Shown: positions 19,050 through 27,810, counted from the stretch's first letter. The stretch: DNA of 64,000 nucleotides from Mesotaenium endlicherianum (GCA_009602735.1 WELA01010783.1:1-64000), one strand, 5' to 3'. Notes: generated from the letters alone by a model not told the origin. Made by a program: numbers and translations.

Positions 19050-20786
19050 ATGAAAACACGTATTTGCCTATTGATATTCTTATTGCTGGGAACCCTGCAT
19101 ACAGGCCATGCTCAGATGAAAGACCCGCTCGATACGTATTACCAGACCAGTGAAGTGCAGCCGCTGATGGCCATGTACGAGGCGGATAAAGGCAGCCTCA
19201 GCCGTTTTTATACGATTATTAATTCGCCGGAAAGAAGAGAACGTTTTCAACGCTTCAACCGCGATTACCTGGCCAGGCTGGAACAACTGAATTTCGATTC
19301 AATGCAGGTGAGCAGCCAGGTAGACTTTCTGTTGTTCAAGCGGGAACTCAACAATGAACTGTACCAGCTTAACAAAGAAGAAAAAGAGTACAAAGCCATC
19401 CATCGCTACCTGTCTTTTGCCGACAGCATCTACCGCTGGGAACAACTCCGGCGCCGCGGCGCTTATATGCCTGCTGAATCCATAGCATTACAAATGCAAC
19501 AGATGTTGCGGCGGCTCGACCGGCAGGTATCGATCCTGCAAAACCAGGAAGCCCCATTGCCCATGCCACTGGCCCTTCGTGCAGAAGGCACCGTCAAAGG
19601 ATTACAGGCGGCACTGAAAAGTGTTTACAATTTTTATTATGGTTACGATCCGGCTTTTACCCGCTGGATATATGGTCCCTACCTGGCGCTTGACAGCGCG
19701 CTCACCTTTTATGCTACACTGTTAAAAAATAAAGGCAATAAGACCGGATTGCAAAAACCAGATGGCAGCGGCATTGTAGGAACACCCATTGGCAGGGATG
19801 AGCTGATACGCCAGTTGCAGTATGAAATGATTCCCTATTCACCCGAAGAACTGGTAACCATTGCCAATAAAGAATTTGCCTGGTGCGATACAGAGATGCT
19901 GAAAGCTTCGCGCGATATGGGTTTTGGAAACAATTGGAAAGCCGCACTGGAAAAAGTAAAAAACACTTATGTGCCCGAAGGACGGCAGCCGCAGATGATC
20001 ATGGATCTTTATCACCAATCCATTGATTTCATCAAAAAACATGATATGGTGACCATTCCGCCGCTCGCCGAAGAAACCTGGCGCATGACCATGATGTCGC
20101 CTGCACAACAACTGGTAAGTCCTTTTTTCCTCGGAGGAGAATTGCTGCAAATCTCTTATCCTACCAATACCATGGATTCTGCTTCCCGCATGATGAGCAT
20201 GCGTGGCAATAACCCGCATTTTTCAAGGGCTACTGTTCACCATGAACTCATTGCCGGGCATCATTTGCAGGGGTTCATGAACAACCGCTTCAAATCGTAC
20301 CGCAATTTCGAAACACCATTCTGGACAGAAGGTTGGTCGCTGTACTGGGAATTCCTTTTATGGGATGCACAATTCCCACGTTCCCCTGAAGACCGCGTAG
20401 GCATGTTGTTCTGGCGAATGCACCGTTGCGCGCGCATCATCTTTTCGCTCAATTATCATTTGGGTAAATGGACACCCCAGCAGTGTATCGATTTCCTGGT
20501 AGCACGTGTGGGACATGAAAGGGCCAATGCAGAAGGTGAAGTGCGCCGCTCATTTACCGGGGGATACGGACCACTTTACCAACTGGCATACATGACAGGC
20601 GCTTTCCAGTTTTATGCGTTGAAAAAAGAACTGGTCGACAGCAGCAAGATGAGCCTGAAAGCATTCAATGATGCTATACTACGGGAAAACAATATGCCTG
20701 TTGAAATGGTAAGGGCTATCCTCACCAATCAACCACTCAAGCGCGATTTCACTACATCCTGGCGTTTTTACGACGTAGCACACTGA
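19050..20786 (+). CDS. DUF885-family exported metallopeptidase-like protein
   Basis: 578 residues from the ATG at 19050; the reading frame is open further upstream, but that part lies inside yraN. A signal peptide (MKTRICLLIFLLLGTLHTGHA) precedes a mostly helical body. The zinc-binding motif is seen as HHELIAGHHLQ, the local form of the DUF885 HExxPGH motif, with a downstream EGWSLYWE helix that supplies the third ligand. Such proteins are probable zinc peptidases of the cell envelope. Substrate unknown. It is translated just after yraN. Confidence 0.88.
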   Translation: MKTRICLLIFLLLGTLHTGHAQMKDPLDTYYQTSEVQPLMAMYEADKGSLSRFYTIINSPERRERFQRFNRDYLARLEQLNFDSMQVSSQVDFLLFKRELNNELYQLNKEEKEYKAIHRYLSFADSIYRWEQLRRRGAYMPAESIALQMQQMLRRLDRQVSILQNQEAPLPMPLALRAEGTVKGLQAALKSVYNFYYGYDPAFTRWIYGPYLALDSALTFYATLLKNKGNKTGLQKPDGSGIVGTPIGRDELIRQLQYEMIPYSPEELVTIANKEFAWCDTEMLKASRDMGFGNNWKAALEKVKNTYVPEGRQPQMIMDLYHQSIDFIKKHDMVTIPPLAEETWRMTMMSPAQQLVSPFFLGGELLQISYPTNTMDSASRMMSMRGNNPHFSRATVHHELIAGHHLQGFMNNRFKSYRNFETPFWTEGWSLYWEFLLWDAQFPRSPEDRVGMLFWRMHRCARIIFSLNYHLGKWTPQQCIDFLVARVGHERANAEGEVRRSFTGGYGPLYQLAYMTGAFQFYALKKELVDSSKMSLKAFNDAILRENNMPVEMVRAILTNQPLKRDFTTSWRFYDVAH

Positions 20787-20790
20787 TCGG

Positions 20791-23040
20791 CTATTTTCCA
20801 AATTTCTTTTTCAGAGCAGACAGCGCATCATTCACACTCAACGTACTAAGATCTTCTTCTTTCTTGGTAAAAGATTTAGGATTCCTGCTGTTGCCCTGCG
20901 ATGCGCGTTGCCCTCTTGCAGGCGCTTCTTCAGTTTGTTTGATGGAAAGAGCGATACGTTTGCGGGGCACATCTACTTCCAGCACTTTCACATTCACTTT
21001 CTGGCCCAGTTTCAAAGCCTCACCCGGATCGCTGATATACTGGTGTGCAATTTCACTTACATGCACGAGTCCGTCCTGCTTAACGCCGATGTCGATGAAA
21101 GCGCCGAAGCGGGTGAGGTTGGTTACTACGCCCGGCACTACCATGCCTGTAGATACGTCTTCTATTTTGTAGATATTGGCAAACTCGAACTGTTCCAGTT
21201 CATTTCGTGGATCGAGGCCCGGTTTCTTTAGTTCATTGATGATATCACGAATGGTTAATTCACCAAATTGTTCAGATACATATTTTTTCGGATCAATCTT
21301 TTTCAGCAATTCTTCCGACCCGATCAAAGCCTGTACATCTACCGCCAGGTCGCCTGCCATCTGTTGTACCAATGTATACGCCTCGGGGTGCACAGCACTT
21401 GCATCAAGTGGATTGCCACCTTCCTTGATACGCAGGAAGCCTGCGCACTGTTCGTAGGCCTTACCTCCCAGCCTGGGCACTTTCAGTAATTGTGCACGGT
21501 CGTTGAATTTTCCAATTTCATTCCGATACTTCACAATATTATCCGCCAGCGTGCTGCCGATACCACTCACATAACTCAACAAATGTTTGCTGGCGGTATT
21601 CAGGTTCACGCCCACACTGTTCACACAACTTACTACCGTTTGATCGAGCCTTTCTTTTAGGCGAAACTGGTTCACATCGTGCTGGTATTGACCAACGCCG
21701 ATGCTCTTGGGATCTATTTTCACGAGTTCGGCCAGTGGGTCCATCAGGCGGCGACCGATACTCACTGATCCACGAACCGTTACATCATAATCAGGAAATT
21801 CTTCACGGGCGGTTTCAGAAGCGGAATACACAGACGCTCCATCTTCATTTACCAGGAATACCGGTAAACCCAAAGCCATCTTCTTGATGAATTGTTCTGT
21901 TTCCCTTCCTGCCGTACCGTCGCCAATAGCAATAGCTTCTACCTGGTATTGTTTCACCAGTTCTTTGATCTTGTGCTCACTCTCATAAATACGGTTGTTC
22001 TCGTGCACATAGATCAGGTCTGTTTTCTTCAATTCTCCTTTTTCATCCAGGCATACCACTTTACAACCGGTACGATATCCGGGATCGATGGCCAGTATAC
22101 GTTTGCTGCCCAAGGGAGCGCTCAGCAATAACTGGCGCAGGTTTTCTGCAAACACATTGATGGCTTCTTCATCGGCCTTTTGTTTCAGCGCTGTTCTGAA
22201 TTCACTTTCGAGACTCGGCTGTAATAAACGACGGTAAGCATCTTTAAGCGCTTTCTTCACATGTTCATTCCAGGGATTCATGCTTTTAACATAAGATTCT
22301 TCCAGCATCAGCAGCGCTTCTTCTTCAAGTGGTGCAATGCTCATGCGCAGGAATCCTTCCAGGAACCCGCGCAATATGGCCAGTGTACGGTGCGAGGGTA
22401 TCTTATGAATGGGCTCCGAAAAATCGAAATAATCTTTGTATTTAACGCCTTCTGTTTCTTTATCGGTCAACACTTTGCTCTGCATGGCGCCGGTTTCTTC
22501 AAACAGCTTACGCAGTTTGGCTCTTACCTGTGCATCTTCATTAACGGTTTCAGCAATGATATCACGCGCACCTTGCAGCGCTTCTTCAGAAGTTTTGATT
22601 TTTTCGTTGATAAAAGAAGTTGCTATTTCTTGTACATCTCCCGGCTCCTGCGCCAGCATCAGTATGGATAAGGGTTCTAAACCATTCTCTCTCGCCGTTT
22701 GCGCTTTTGTTTTGCGTTTGGGTTTATAGGGCAGGTAAATATCCTCCAGTTCTGCAATGGTAGTAGCCGCATTCAATTTATGCTGCAAAGCCTCCGTCAT
22801 TTTATCCTGCTCATTGATGGCTTTTTCAATAAAAGTCCTGCGTTCAGTAAATTCTTTCAGGAATTTGGCCTCGTCTTGTACTTGTTGTATCTGCACTTCA
22901 TCCAGTCCGCCTGTTTTGTCTTTACGGTAACGCGCAATGAAAGGGATGGTGGCGCCTTCTGCAAACAGCGATAAAACGGCTTCAACCTGGGTAGTTCTTA
23001 CATTCAGCCTGGAAGAGATCAATGGAGCAAATTCGGTCAT
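20791..23040 (-). CDS. tex: Tex-like transcription accessory protein with S1 domain
   Basis: 749 residues. In order: the Tex N-terminal helical domain (TTIPFIARYRKDKTGGLDE), a YqgF/RNase H-like domain (LAIDPGYRTGCKV and AIGDGTAGRETEQF), two helix-hairpin-helix motifs (LNTASKHLLSYVSGIGSTLADNIV), a ComEA-like region and a C-terminal S1 RNA-binding domain (about 645-715, GVVTNLTRFGAFIDIGVKQDGLVH). The basic tail is low complexity. Tex binds nucleic acid and influences transcription; its mechanism is not fully known. ATG at 23040 with the usual start. The gene convergently abuts the DUF885 gene with a four-base gap. Confidence 0.95.
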   Translation of the reverse strand: MTEFAPLISSRLNVRTTQVEAVLSLFAEGATIPFIARYRKDKTGGLDEVQIQQVQDEAKFLKEFTERRTFIEKAINEQDKMTEALQHKLNAATTIAELEDIYLPYKPKRKTKAQTARENGLEPLSILMLAQEPGDVQEIATSFINEKIKTSEEALQGARDIIAETVNEDAQVRAKLRKLFEETGAMQSKVLTDKETEGVKYKDYFDFSEPIHKIPSHRTLAILRGFLEGFLRMSIAPLEEEALLMLEESYVKSMNPWNEHVKKALKDAYRRLLQPSLESEFRTALKQKADEEAINVFAENLRQLLLSAPLGSKRILAIDPGYRTGCKVVCLDEKGELKKTDLIYVHENNRIYESEHKIKELVKQYQVEAIAIGDGTAGRETEQFIKKMALGLPVFLVNEDGASVYSASETAREEFPDYDVTVRGSVSIGRRLMDPLAELVKIDPKSIGVGQYQHDVNQFRLKERLDQTVVSCVNSVGVNLNTASKHLLSYVSGIGSTLADNIVKYRNEIGKFNDRAQLLKVPRLGGKAYEQCAGFLRIKEGGNPLDASAVHPEAYTLVQQMAGDLAVDVQALIGSEELLKKIDPKKYVSEQFGELTIRDIINELKKPGLDPRNELEQFEFANIYKIEDVSTGMVVPGVVTNLTRFGAFIDIGVKQDGLVHVSEIAHQYISDPGEALKLGQKVNVKVLEVDVPRKRIALSIKQTEEAPARGQRASQGNSRNPKSFTKKEEDLSTLSVNDALSALKKKFGK

Positions 23041-23112
23041 TGGATTCGTGTTAATTCATTACGTGATCAAAATAAGGGCTGCGAATGTAGGCAATACCTG
23101 CAATAATATAAT

Positions 23113-23350
23113 TTAGAATAATGAGGCAGGATTAACAGATAAAAACTCCTCCCATGACAACCCTGCTTTGCCAACCAACAGTACCTTATGAGGATGGAAT
23201 TGTTTTTTCAAGAGTTCCATCCCTATCGACCTCCGCATTCCGGTGCCGCCAATAATGTATCTGGAATTGGGGGTTTGAGCCCCGCGTTTTGCGTATAATA
23301 TCTGCTGCATAGGCTTCTATGCCAGCGATAAACCTGCTATCTTCCTGGGT
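23113..23350 (-). pseudogene. Remnant of an AAA ATPase C-terminus (DUF4143)
   Basis: The stretch 23041-23592 has no intact gene. On the minus strand one frame encodes a fragment ending IHYWRHRNAEVD, matching the YWRxxNxEVD core of DUF4143 (the C-terminal domain of many prokaryotic AAA ATPases). A second frame then continues with GMELLKKQFHPHKVLLVG and a WEEFL end, which is the C-terminus of the same domain. The segment that normally joins the two is missing and the frame changes at the join, so this is a decayed 3' end. An ATG at 23310 opens a 65-codon frame but is unlikely to be a real gene. Family assignment is from memory of the motifs. Confidence 0.6.
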
Positions 23351-23506
23351 TGCCCTGTAAGTGACTGTAAATGAGGTCTTTCAAACATGATTTACAATTT
23401 ACTCAATAAAATGAGGAAAGTTATTCAATGGTTTATAATAACGGATACTTACTTCCACTTAAAACGCAATAAACTTCGTTTTTAAAAGTAAAGTACTGGC
23501 TTATTT

Positions 23507-23554
23507 CAGCAAACAATAAAAAGCAAATTTTAATTCGCTTTTTATTGTTTGCTG
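23507..23554. promoter_or_regulatory. 18-bp perfect inverted repeat, probable HipB operator
   Basis: Arms at 23507-23524 and 23537-23554 are exact reverse complements (CAGCAAACAATAAAAAGC and its mate) with a 12-base A/T-rich spacer. The repeat sits 39 bases upstream of hipB. The right arm covers the expected -33 position of the promoter whose -7 box is TAAATTTG at 23566-23573. HipB proteins are known to autoregulate by binding palindromes in their own promoters. A role as a terminator is less likely because no T run follows the right arm. Confidence 0.65.
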
Positions 23555-23565
23555 CGTATTATTAG

Positions 23566-23573
23566 TAAATTTG
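23566..23573 (+). promoter_or_regulatory. Candidate -7 promoter box of the hipBST operon
   Basis: TAAATTTG matches the Bacteroidota TAnnTTTG -7 element, 19 bases before the hipB ATG at 23593. The -33 region (near 23544-23547, ATTG) falls inside the right arm of the inverted repeat, so a repressor bound there would block initiation. Confidence 0.6.
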
Positions 23574-23592
23574 TGTTCAAAAGCGAAGTATA

Positions 23593-23823
23593 ATGCAGAA
23601 TTATGCTATCAAAATAGGGGAAATCATTAAACAAAGACGGGAACTCCTGGGTTTATTACAGCCCCAGCTTTCAGAATTATCGGGCGTGAGTACCCGTACT
23701 ATCCAACTGGTGGAACAGGGCAAAGGTAATCCTTCCCTGGATACCCTGCTCAAACTGGCTGAACCGTTGGGGCTTTTTCCTATGCTGTTACTGAAAGACA
23801 CCACTAAAATAGATGCATCATGA
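23593..23823 (+). CDS. hipB: HipB-like XRE-family antitoxin/repressor
   Basis: 76 residues forming one helix-turn-helix domain (IGEIIKQRRELLGL, then LSELSGVSTRTIQLVEQGK and a hydrophobic third part, LKLAEPLGLFPMLLL). In HipBA and HipBST modules HipB binds operator palindromes and the kinase toxin, repressing the operon. A perfect inverted repeat overlaps the promoter just upstream. The stop codon overlaps the start of hipS (ATGA), so the genes are translationally coupled. Confidence 0.92.
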   Translation: MQNYAIKIGEIIKQRRELLGLLQPQLSELSGVSTRTIQLVEQGKGNPSLDTLLKLAEPLGLFPMLLLKDTTKIDAS

Positions 23824-24140
23824 GAGAAGCGAAAGTTTTTTATAATGGGCGCTTCGCAGGCATTCTGACGCAGTTGAAAAACGGCTACCGCTTTCGCTAC
23901 GACCCGGAATATCTTGCCGGGAGCCATAGCCGCAGCGTGAGCCTGACCCTGCCTTTACGAGCAACAGTTTACGAAAGCGAAACGCTGTTCCCTTTCTTTG
24001 TAAATATGCTCAGTGAAGGGGCCAATAAAGCTATGCAAGTGCGCCTGCTGAAAATTGATGAAAGAGATTATTTTGGCCTGTTGCTGGCCACCGCGGGCCA
24101 TGACAGTATCGGGCCTATCACCTTAGAAGAAATAAAATGA
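23820..24140 (+). CDS. hipS: HipS-like protein (HipA N-terminal subdomain as a separate gene)
   Basis: 106 residues that match only the N-terminal subdomain of HipA kinases: AKVFYNGRFAGILTQ, then SVSLTLPLRAT and a PFFVNMLSEGANK segment, ending at GPITLEE. In the three-gene HipBST systems first described in enteropathogenic E. coli this subdomain is a free protein that acts as the antitoxin of the HipT kinase. Here too it is a separate frame, with four-base ATGA overlaps at both ends. The three frames are intact, so the split is not a frameshift artefact. Confidence 0.9.
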   Translation: MREAKVFYNGRFAGILTQLKNGYRFRYDPEYLAGSHSRSVSLTLPLRATVYESETLFPFFVNMLSEGANKAMQVRLLKIDERDYFGLLLATAGHDSIGPITLEEIK

Positions 24141-25153
24141 GCTTACCCAATATTCAATACTGTCCTTCAACACTGCAATCGGCATTTAACACCTATAGCC
24201 CGGCTGCTCAACTGACTTTGTTCGGCAGCCGCTCCAGGAAGGTTTCGCATGTTCTTCCGTTTACAGCACCCGGTATTAATGCCATACAAACCCAGGAGTT
24301 TAATGAGAAGAGAAAGCGCATCAGCATCAGTGGCGTACAGGAAAAATACAGCCTGAAGCTGGAAAAAAATGAATTGCTATTGACTGATACAGCCGGCACT
24401 CATATCCTCAAGCCTATCCCCGCAGAACGGCTGGACCGGGTGGGCGACCTGTCCGCCAACGAGCACCTGACCATGCAAATTTCCACGCAGATATTCGGTA
24501 TTAAAACTGCTGCCAACGGGATGATTTTTTTCGAGGATGGCTCGCCCGCCTATATCACCCGGCGCTTCGATTATAAGCCCAACAGCCGGGAAAAATACCT
24601 CGTTGAGGACTTTGCTACACTGCTGGCTAAATCACCCGAAAAAGAAGGCCATAATTTTAAGTATAATGCATCTTACCTGGATATTGCAGAGCATATCCGG
24701 CGGTACTGCGCAGCCACGCCTGTGGTGCTCCTTGGCTTCTTCCGGCTATTATTGTTTAATTATTTGATTGCCAACGGAGATGCCCACCTAAAAAACTTCT
24801 CGCTGATGGAAACAGACCAGGGAGATTTTGTATTATCGCCGGCCTACGACCTGCTTTGCACGGCCCTGCACCTTAACGACAGCCCGCTCGCCCTGCACGG
24901 GGGATTGTATGAAAAGGATTACGAGGAAGCAGGCTTTGCCACCTTCGGCTGTTATACAGCTTCTTCTTTCAAGGCATTTGCCAAAAAAGCAGGGGTAGCG
25001 GATCGTTTGGCCAACCGCGAAATTGAACGAACACTAGCTTGCGTCCCTGGCGCCATAGAATTGGTGAAGCGTAGTTTTTTGAGCGATGATGGTAAGGCGA
25101 AATATATATCAATGGTGGAGGGACGAAAGAACTGCCTTTTGCTCAATTCGTAA
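24137..25153 (+). CDS. hipT: HipT-like Ser/Thr kinase toxin
   Basis: 338 residues covering the kinase core of the HipA family without its N-terminal subdomain. The Gly-rich loop is ISISGVQEK with the two serines of an S-x-S autophosphorylation motif (Ser63 and Ser65), as reported for HipT. The catalytic Asp215 and Asn220 are in NGDAHLKN, and the Mg-binding Asp238 is in SPAYDLL. E. coli HipT phosphorylates tryptophanyl-tRNA synthetase; the target here is unknown. All key residues are present, so the kinase is predicted active and held in check by HipS and HipB. Confidence 0.92.
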   Translation: MSLPNIQYCPSTLQSAFNTYSPAAQLTLFGSRSRKVSHVLPFTAPGINAIQTQEFNEKRKRISISGVQEKYSLKLEKNELLLTDTAGTHILKPIPAERLDRVGDLSANEHLTMQISTQIFGIKTAANGMIFFEDGSPAYITRRFDYKPNSREKYLVEDFATLLAKSPEKEGHNFKYNASYLDIAEHIRRYCAATPVVLLGFFRLLLFNYLIANGDAHLKNFSLMETDQGDFVLSPAYDLLCTALHLNDSPLALHGGLYEKDYEEAGFATFGCYTASSFKAFAKKAGVADRLANREIERTLACVPGAIELVKRSFLSDDGKAKYISMVEGRKNCLLLNS

Positions 25154-25162
25154 AACACAATA

Positions 25163-25459
25163 TCAAATAAGCCTCGTCGTTACAAATTTATCTCCATACG
25201 CTTCGATGAAATGCTTGTCTTCGTGCAAAACAAGAATCACTTTGACATGCTCTTTATAATAACTGATACTCAGCCTTTCTGCGATAAAAAGGCCATTCTC
25301 TAAGTAGTTCTCGAGTTTGCGCACCTCCTTTTTATTTTCGATGAATTCGGAAAACTCAAAGTCTACTGTGTCACCCGTATTAGGGATAACAGGCGGGTTA
25401 ACAATAGTAAAGCATTCACTGGTAATTGAATTAAAATTAACCTGTAAAAAAATATCCAT
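25163..25459 (-). CDS. Small hypothetical protein
   Basis: 98 residues, ATG at 25459, convergent with hipT (nine bases between stops). The composition is that of a soluble mixed alpha/beta protein: an N-terminal strand-rich part (MDIFLQVNFNSITSE), a charged helix (ENKKEVRKLENYLENG) and a C-terminal strand pair around VKVILVLHEDKHF. I recognise no family. No Cys pair, signal peptide or membrane helix. It lies in the accessory pocket with hipBST and may be acquired DNA. Confidence 0.6.
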   Translation of the reverse strand: MDIFLQVNFNSITSECFTIVNPPVIPNTGDTVDFEFSEFIENKKEVRKLENYLENGLFIAERLSISYYKEHVKVILVLHEDKHFIEAYGDKFVTTRLI

Positions 25460-25618
25460 AGCTGATTTTTTTAATGATAAGATAAAATATGCTAATCAAG
25501 GATTGAATTGATGAGGTCACTGGACATCACCGAACGCTTGACACTGAAGCCTTATGATTTTCTTGTAATGTTTATTGTCATGATGTCTTACCCTTGTTTG
25601 TCAGCAAATTGTTTATGA

Positions 25619-26932
25619 TTAGCCCATACGCACTACTTTAGCCGGGTAGCGTTCTGTGTAATTCCGGATCATGGAGCGGATCACTTCGTTTTCCGGGTAA
25701 TGCGTGAGGTGCGATTTGAGGGTATTCAGTTCCGTAATGCTGATATCCTCCGTAATGGTACCCATTCCGTAGAATACACCCTCTTCCACTAATACACAAC
25801 TTTGTTTATCGCGGATGAGGAAGGTTTCTTTTTGAGAATGCAACCAGGCGATGGAGTCTTTTACCTGTTGATTATATTCGGTAACATCCGGTAAAACAGC
25901 CGGACTGTTCTGATCGAGGAAACAAAGCGAGGGATCCAGTGCAAATTGTTTTACCAGTTTCCACAACGCACGATGCGCATCTACCAGCAAACCATAAGAA
26001 GCCAGCGGTTCCAGGTGCTTTCTTTTTTTATCGATGGCCAGTCGCAGGTATCCGCGGCTGTCTTCGAAAAGATAGATGCCCCATAACTGCTCGAATCTTT
26101 TCTGGCTCTTGTTGTGGATGGGCCAAAGGCGTTTGATCTCTACGCTTTCGAACAAAGAAGCAATGAATTCCGTTGGACAAACCGTACACGTAACCGAATG
26201 GATGGTCCTTAGGAACTCCTGTCTTTTTTTGCTCGTATCCAATCCGGAAAAATGGCTCAATACCCTTTTCTTCAGGTTTTTGGCCTTGCCCACATAGATC
26301 ACTTTGCCCTTTACATCGTGAAAATAATAAACCCCGGGTTCTTTGGGGAGGTTTACCACCTGGTCTTCGGGCAGGTTAGCCGGCAATAACTGGCTGTGGT
26401 TCTCCTTTTTCAACATTTCCTTGATCAACCGCAGGCCGTTGTTCTGTAGTACCAGGTCCAGCACCTGCGATGTGGCCATCGCATCGCCCCCTGCCCTGTG
26501 GCGGTTTTCAATAGCTATACCCAGCTCGCGGCAGAGATGGCCCAGTCCGTATTTGCGATAACCAGGGAACACTTTCCGGCTTAAGCGGATGGTACACAGC
26601 TTTGGCGTATTTAACTGAAATCCAGCCTGTTGCAAGTGATATTTTACAAAAGAAAAATCGAAGTTCACGTTGTGGGCCACAAAAACCCGGTCGTGCAGCA
26701 AGTTATAAATATAGGGTGCTACTTCCTCAAAAGAGGGTGCGGCAGCAGTCATGGTATCGGTGATACCGGTCATGTTGGCAATGAAAGCCGGGATGGGTTG
26801 CTGCGGGTTCACCAGGGTCTCATATTTTCCCTCCACTTCGGTGCCATTATGCAATACAATGGCGATCTCGGTAATCCCGTGTTGCTGGGGAAATCCGCCG
26901 GTGGTTTCTATGTCAACAATTGCAAATTGCAT
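25619..26932 (-). CDS. DEDDh exonuclease fused to a GIY-YIG nuclease domain
   Basis: 437 residues. The N-terminal 165 residues are a DnaQ-like 3'-5' exonuclease with Exo I (Asp7 and Glu9 in VDIETTGG), Exo II (VAHNVNFDFSF) and Exo III (HRAGGDAMAT). At about 200-285 lies a UvrC-type GIY-YIG domain (EPGVYYFHDVKGKVIYVGKAKNLKKRV). The remaining 150 residues have no obvious UvrC C-terminal nuclease or helix-hairpin-helix. This fusion is widespread in bacteria and resembles Cho joined to an epsilon-like exonuclease, suggesting DNA repair. ATG at 26932. Confidence 0.92.
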   Translation of the reverse strand: MQFAIVDIETTGGFPQQHGITEIAIVLHNGTEVEGKYETLVNPQQPIPAFIANMTGITDTMTAAAPSFEEVAPYIYNLLHDRVFVAHNVNFDFSFVKYHLQQAGFQLNTPKLCTIRLSRKVFPGYRKYGLGHLCRELGIAIENRHRAGGDAMATSQVLDLVLQNNGLRLIKEMLKKENHSQLLPANLPEDQVVNLPKEPGVYYFHDVKGKVIYVGKAKNLKKRVLSHFSGLDTSKKRQEFLRTIHSVTCTVCPTEFIASLFESVEIKRLWPIHNKSQKRFEQLWGIYLFEDSRGYLRLAIDKKRKHLEPLASYGLLVDAHRALWKLVKQFALDPSLCFLDQNSPAVLPDVTEYNQQVKDSIAWLHSQKETFLIRDKQSCVLVEEGVFYGMGTITEDISITELNTLKSHLTHYPENEVIRSMIRNYTERYPAKVVRMG

Positions 26933-27135
26933 CTGCTTATAAAACTTGTAAATTCGGTAATAATGGCGTATCTTACAACTAAGATTTAAAACGCAAGCCT
27001 GGCATGAATTTCAGCCCCGGCACCCTCTATTAGCTTGCGACGTTTTCGATGTTATAACCTGTATCCTGTGACAGCCAACCCCCTGTCCATGTCTGAATGA
27101 AACACCATCAACAATCATTTTTAAAATTGTTTGTT

Positions 27136-27267
27136 ATGGAAAAAGCTCGACACCACCATCATGTTCACTTATCAGCAGAACAGATCAGGAATGGCATCAT
27201 TGTTATTGTAGTTGCTGTTACCGTGATACTGATTTCTTATTTTGAATTAAAAGGAAGACTGGGTTAA
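27136..27267 (+). CDS. Tiny His-rich single-pass membrane protein
   Basis: 43 codons from ATG 27136 to TAA 27267. The N-terminus holds four consecutive histidines and a fifth two residues later, followed by one strong transmembrane helix (about 20-36, GIIVIVVAVTVILISYF) and a short charged tail. The gap 26933-27135 upstream shows only an imperfect inverted repeat (AAAACG-CAAGC near 26987 and its mate near 27030). No homologue comes to mind. The hydrophobic segment and clean start and stop make chance unlikely but not excluded. The His cluster could bind a metal ion. Confidence 0.5.
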   Translation: MEKARHHHHVHLSAEQIRNGIIVIVVAVTVILISYFELKGRLG

Positions 27268-27374
27268 TAACCAATCTATTCCTTCTGCCGGTCAGTGAGC
27301 CAGTCCGCGGATCCTTTCGCGGAGAAGGTAATGTATTCCCCCTGCCATGCTGAAAAATATTTCAGGCATCTGTG

Positions 27375-27382
27375 TAACTTTG
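27375..27382 (+). promoter_or_regulatory. Candidate -7 box for the small lipoprotein gene
   Basis: TAACTTTG matches TAnnTTTG and lies about 88 bases before the ATG at 27470. No clear TTTG is present at the -33 position. Confidence 0.4.
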
Positions 27383-27469
27383 TGCCCCAACAAACGTTTA
27401 CTATTATTAAAAAAGTTTAACCTGGAAATCAGGAAACAGCGGTTAATTTTGAAGAAGAAATCGAGTACC

Positions 27470-27700
27470 ATGAAATATTCCTTATTGGTTTGCTTATTGG
27501 TAGTTGGATTGATGGCCTGCTCCGGGGGTCGCAGCCGTCTAGAAGACCTCGGCAAAGAAGCTTGCAGAAAAGCTTCTTCCTGCTGCCAATCAATTCGGGT
27601 AACCAGAACGGTTACCACCGAAACCGATCCCGGTAATGAAACCCCTGCTGTTACTCCGGCAACGCTCGTGGAATGGAATCCCGAGATGCTTACCTGGTAA
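27470..27700 (+). CDS. Small lipoprotein of unknown function
   Basis: 76 residues from the ATG at 27470, chosen because it starts a lipoprotein signal (MKYSLLVCLLVVGLMAC, lipobox LMAC). The frame is open upstream, but that part does not look coding. The mature part is short, with a Cys pair in KASSCCQS, a Thr-rich stretch and a C-terminal WNPEMLTW. No family recognised. It lies between a small membrane protein and valS. Confidence 0.7.
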   Translation: MKYSLLVCLLVVGLMACSGGRSRLEDLGKEACRKASSCCQSIRVTRTVTTETDPGNETPAVTPATLVEWNPEMLTW

Positions 27701-27810
27701 TGTAATAGCCTTCCCCCCATCCCCCCATTTTTTATCACCTGTTGCCCTATTGCTGTTCTCCCCTTCAATCAAAATGAGGTGCCCGTATTTTCATTACTTT
27801 TGCACCCCTT

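Noticed and set aside
23113-23310. 65-codon minus-strand frame as a real gene
   Set aside because: Its second half matches the end of DUF4143 while the first half is out of frame with the upstream part of the same domain, so a remnant explains it better.
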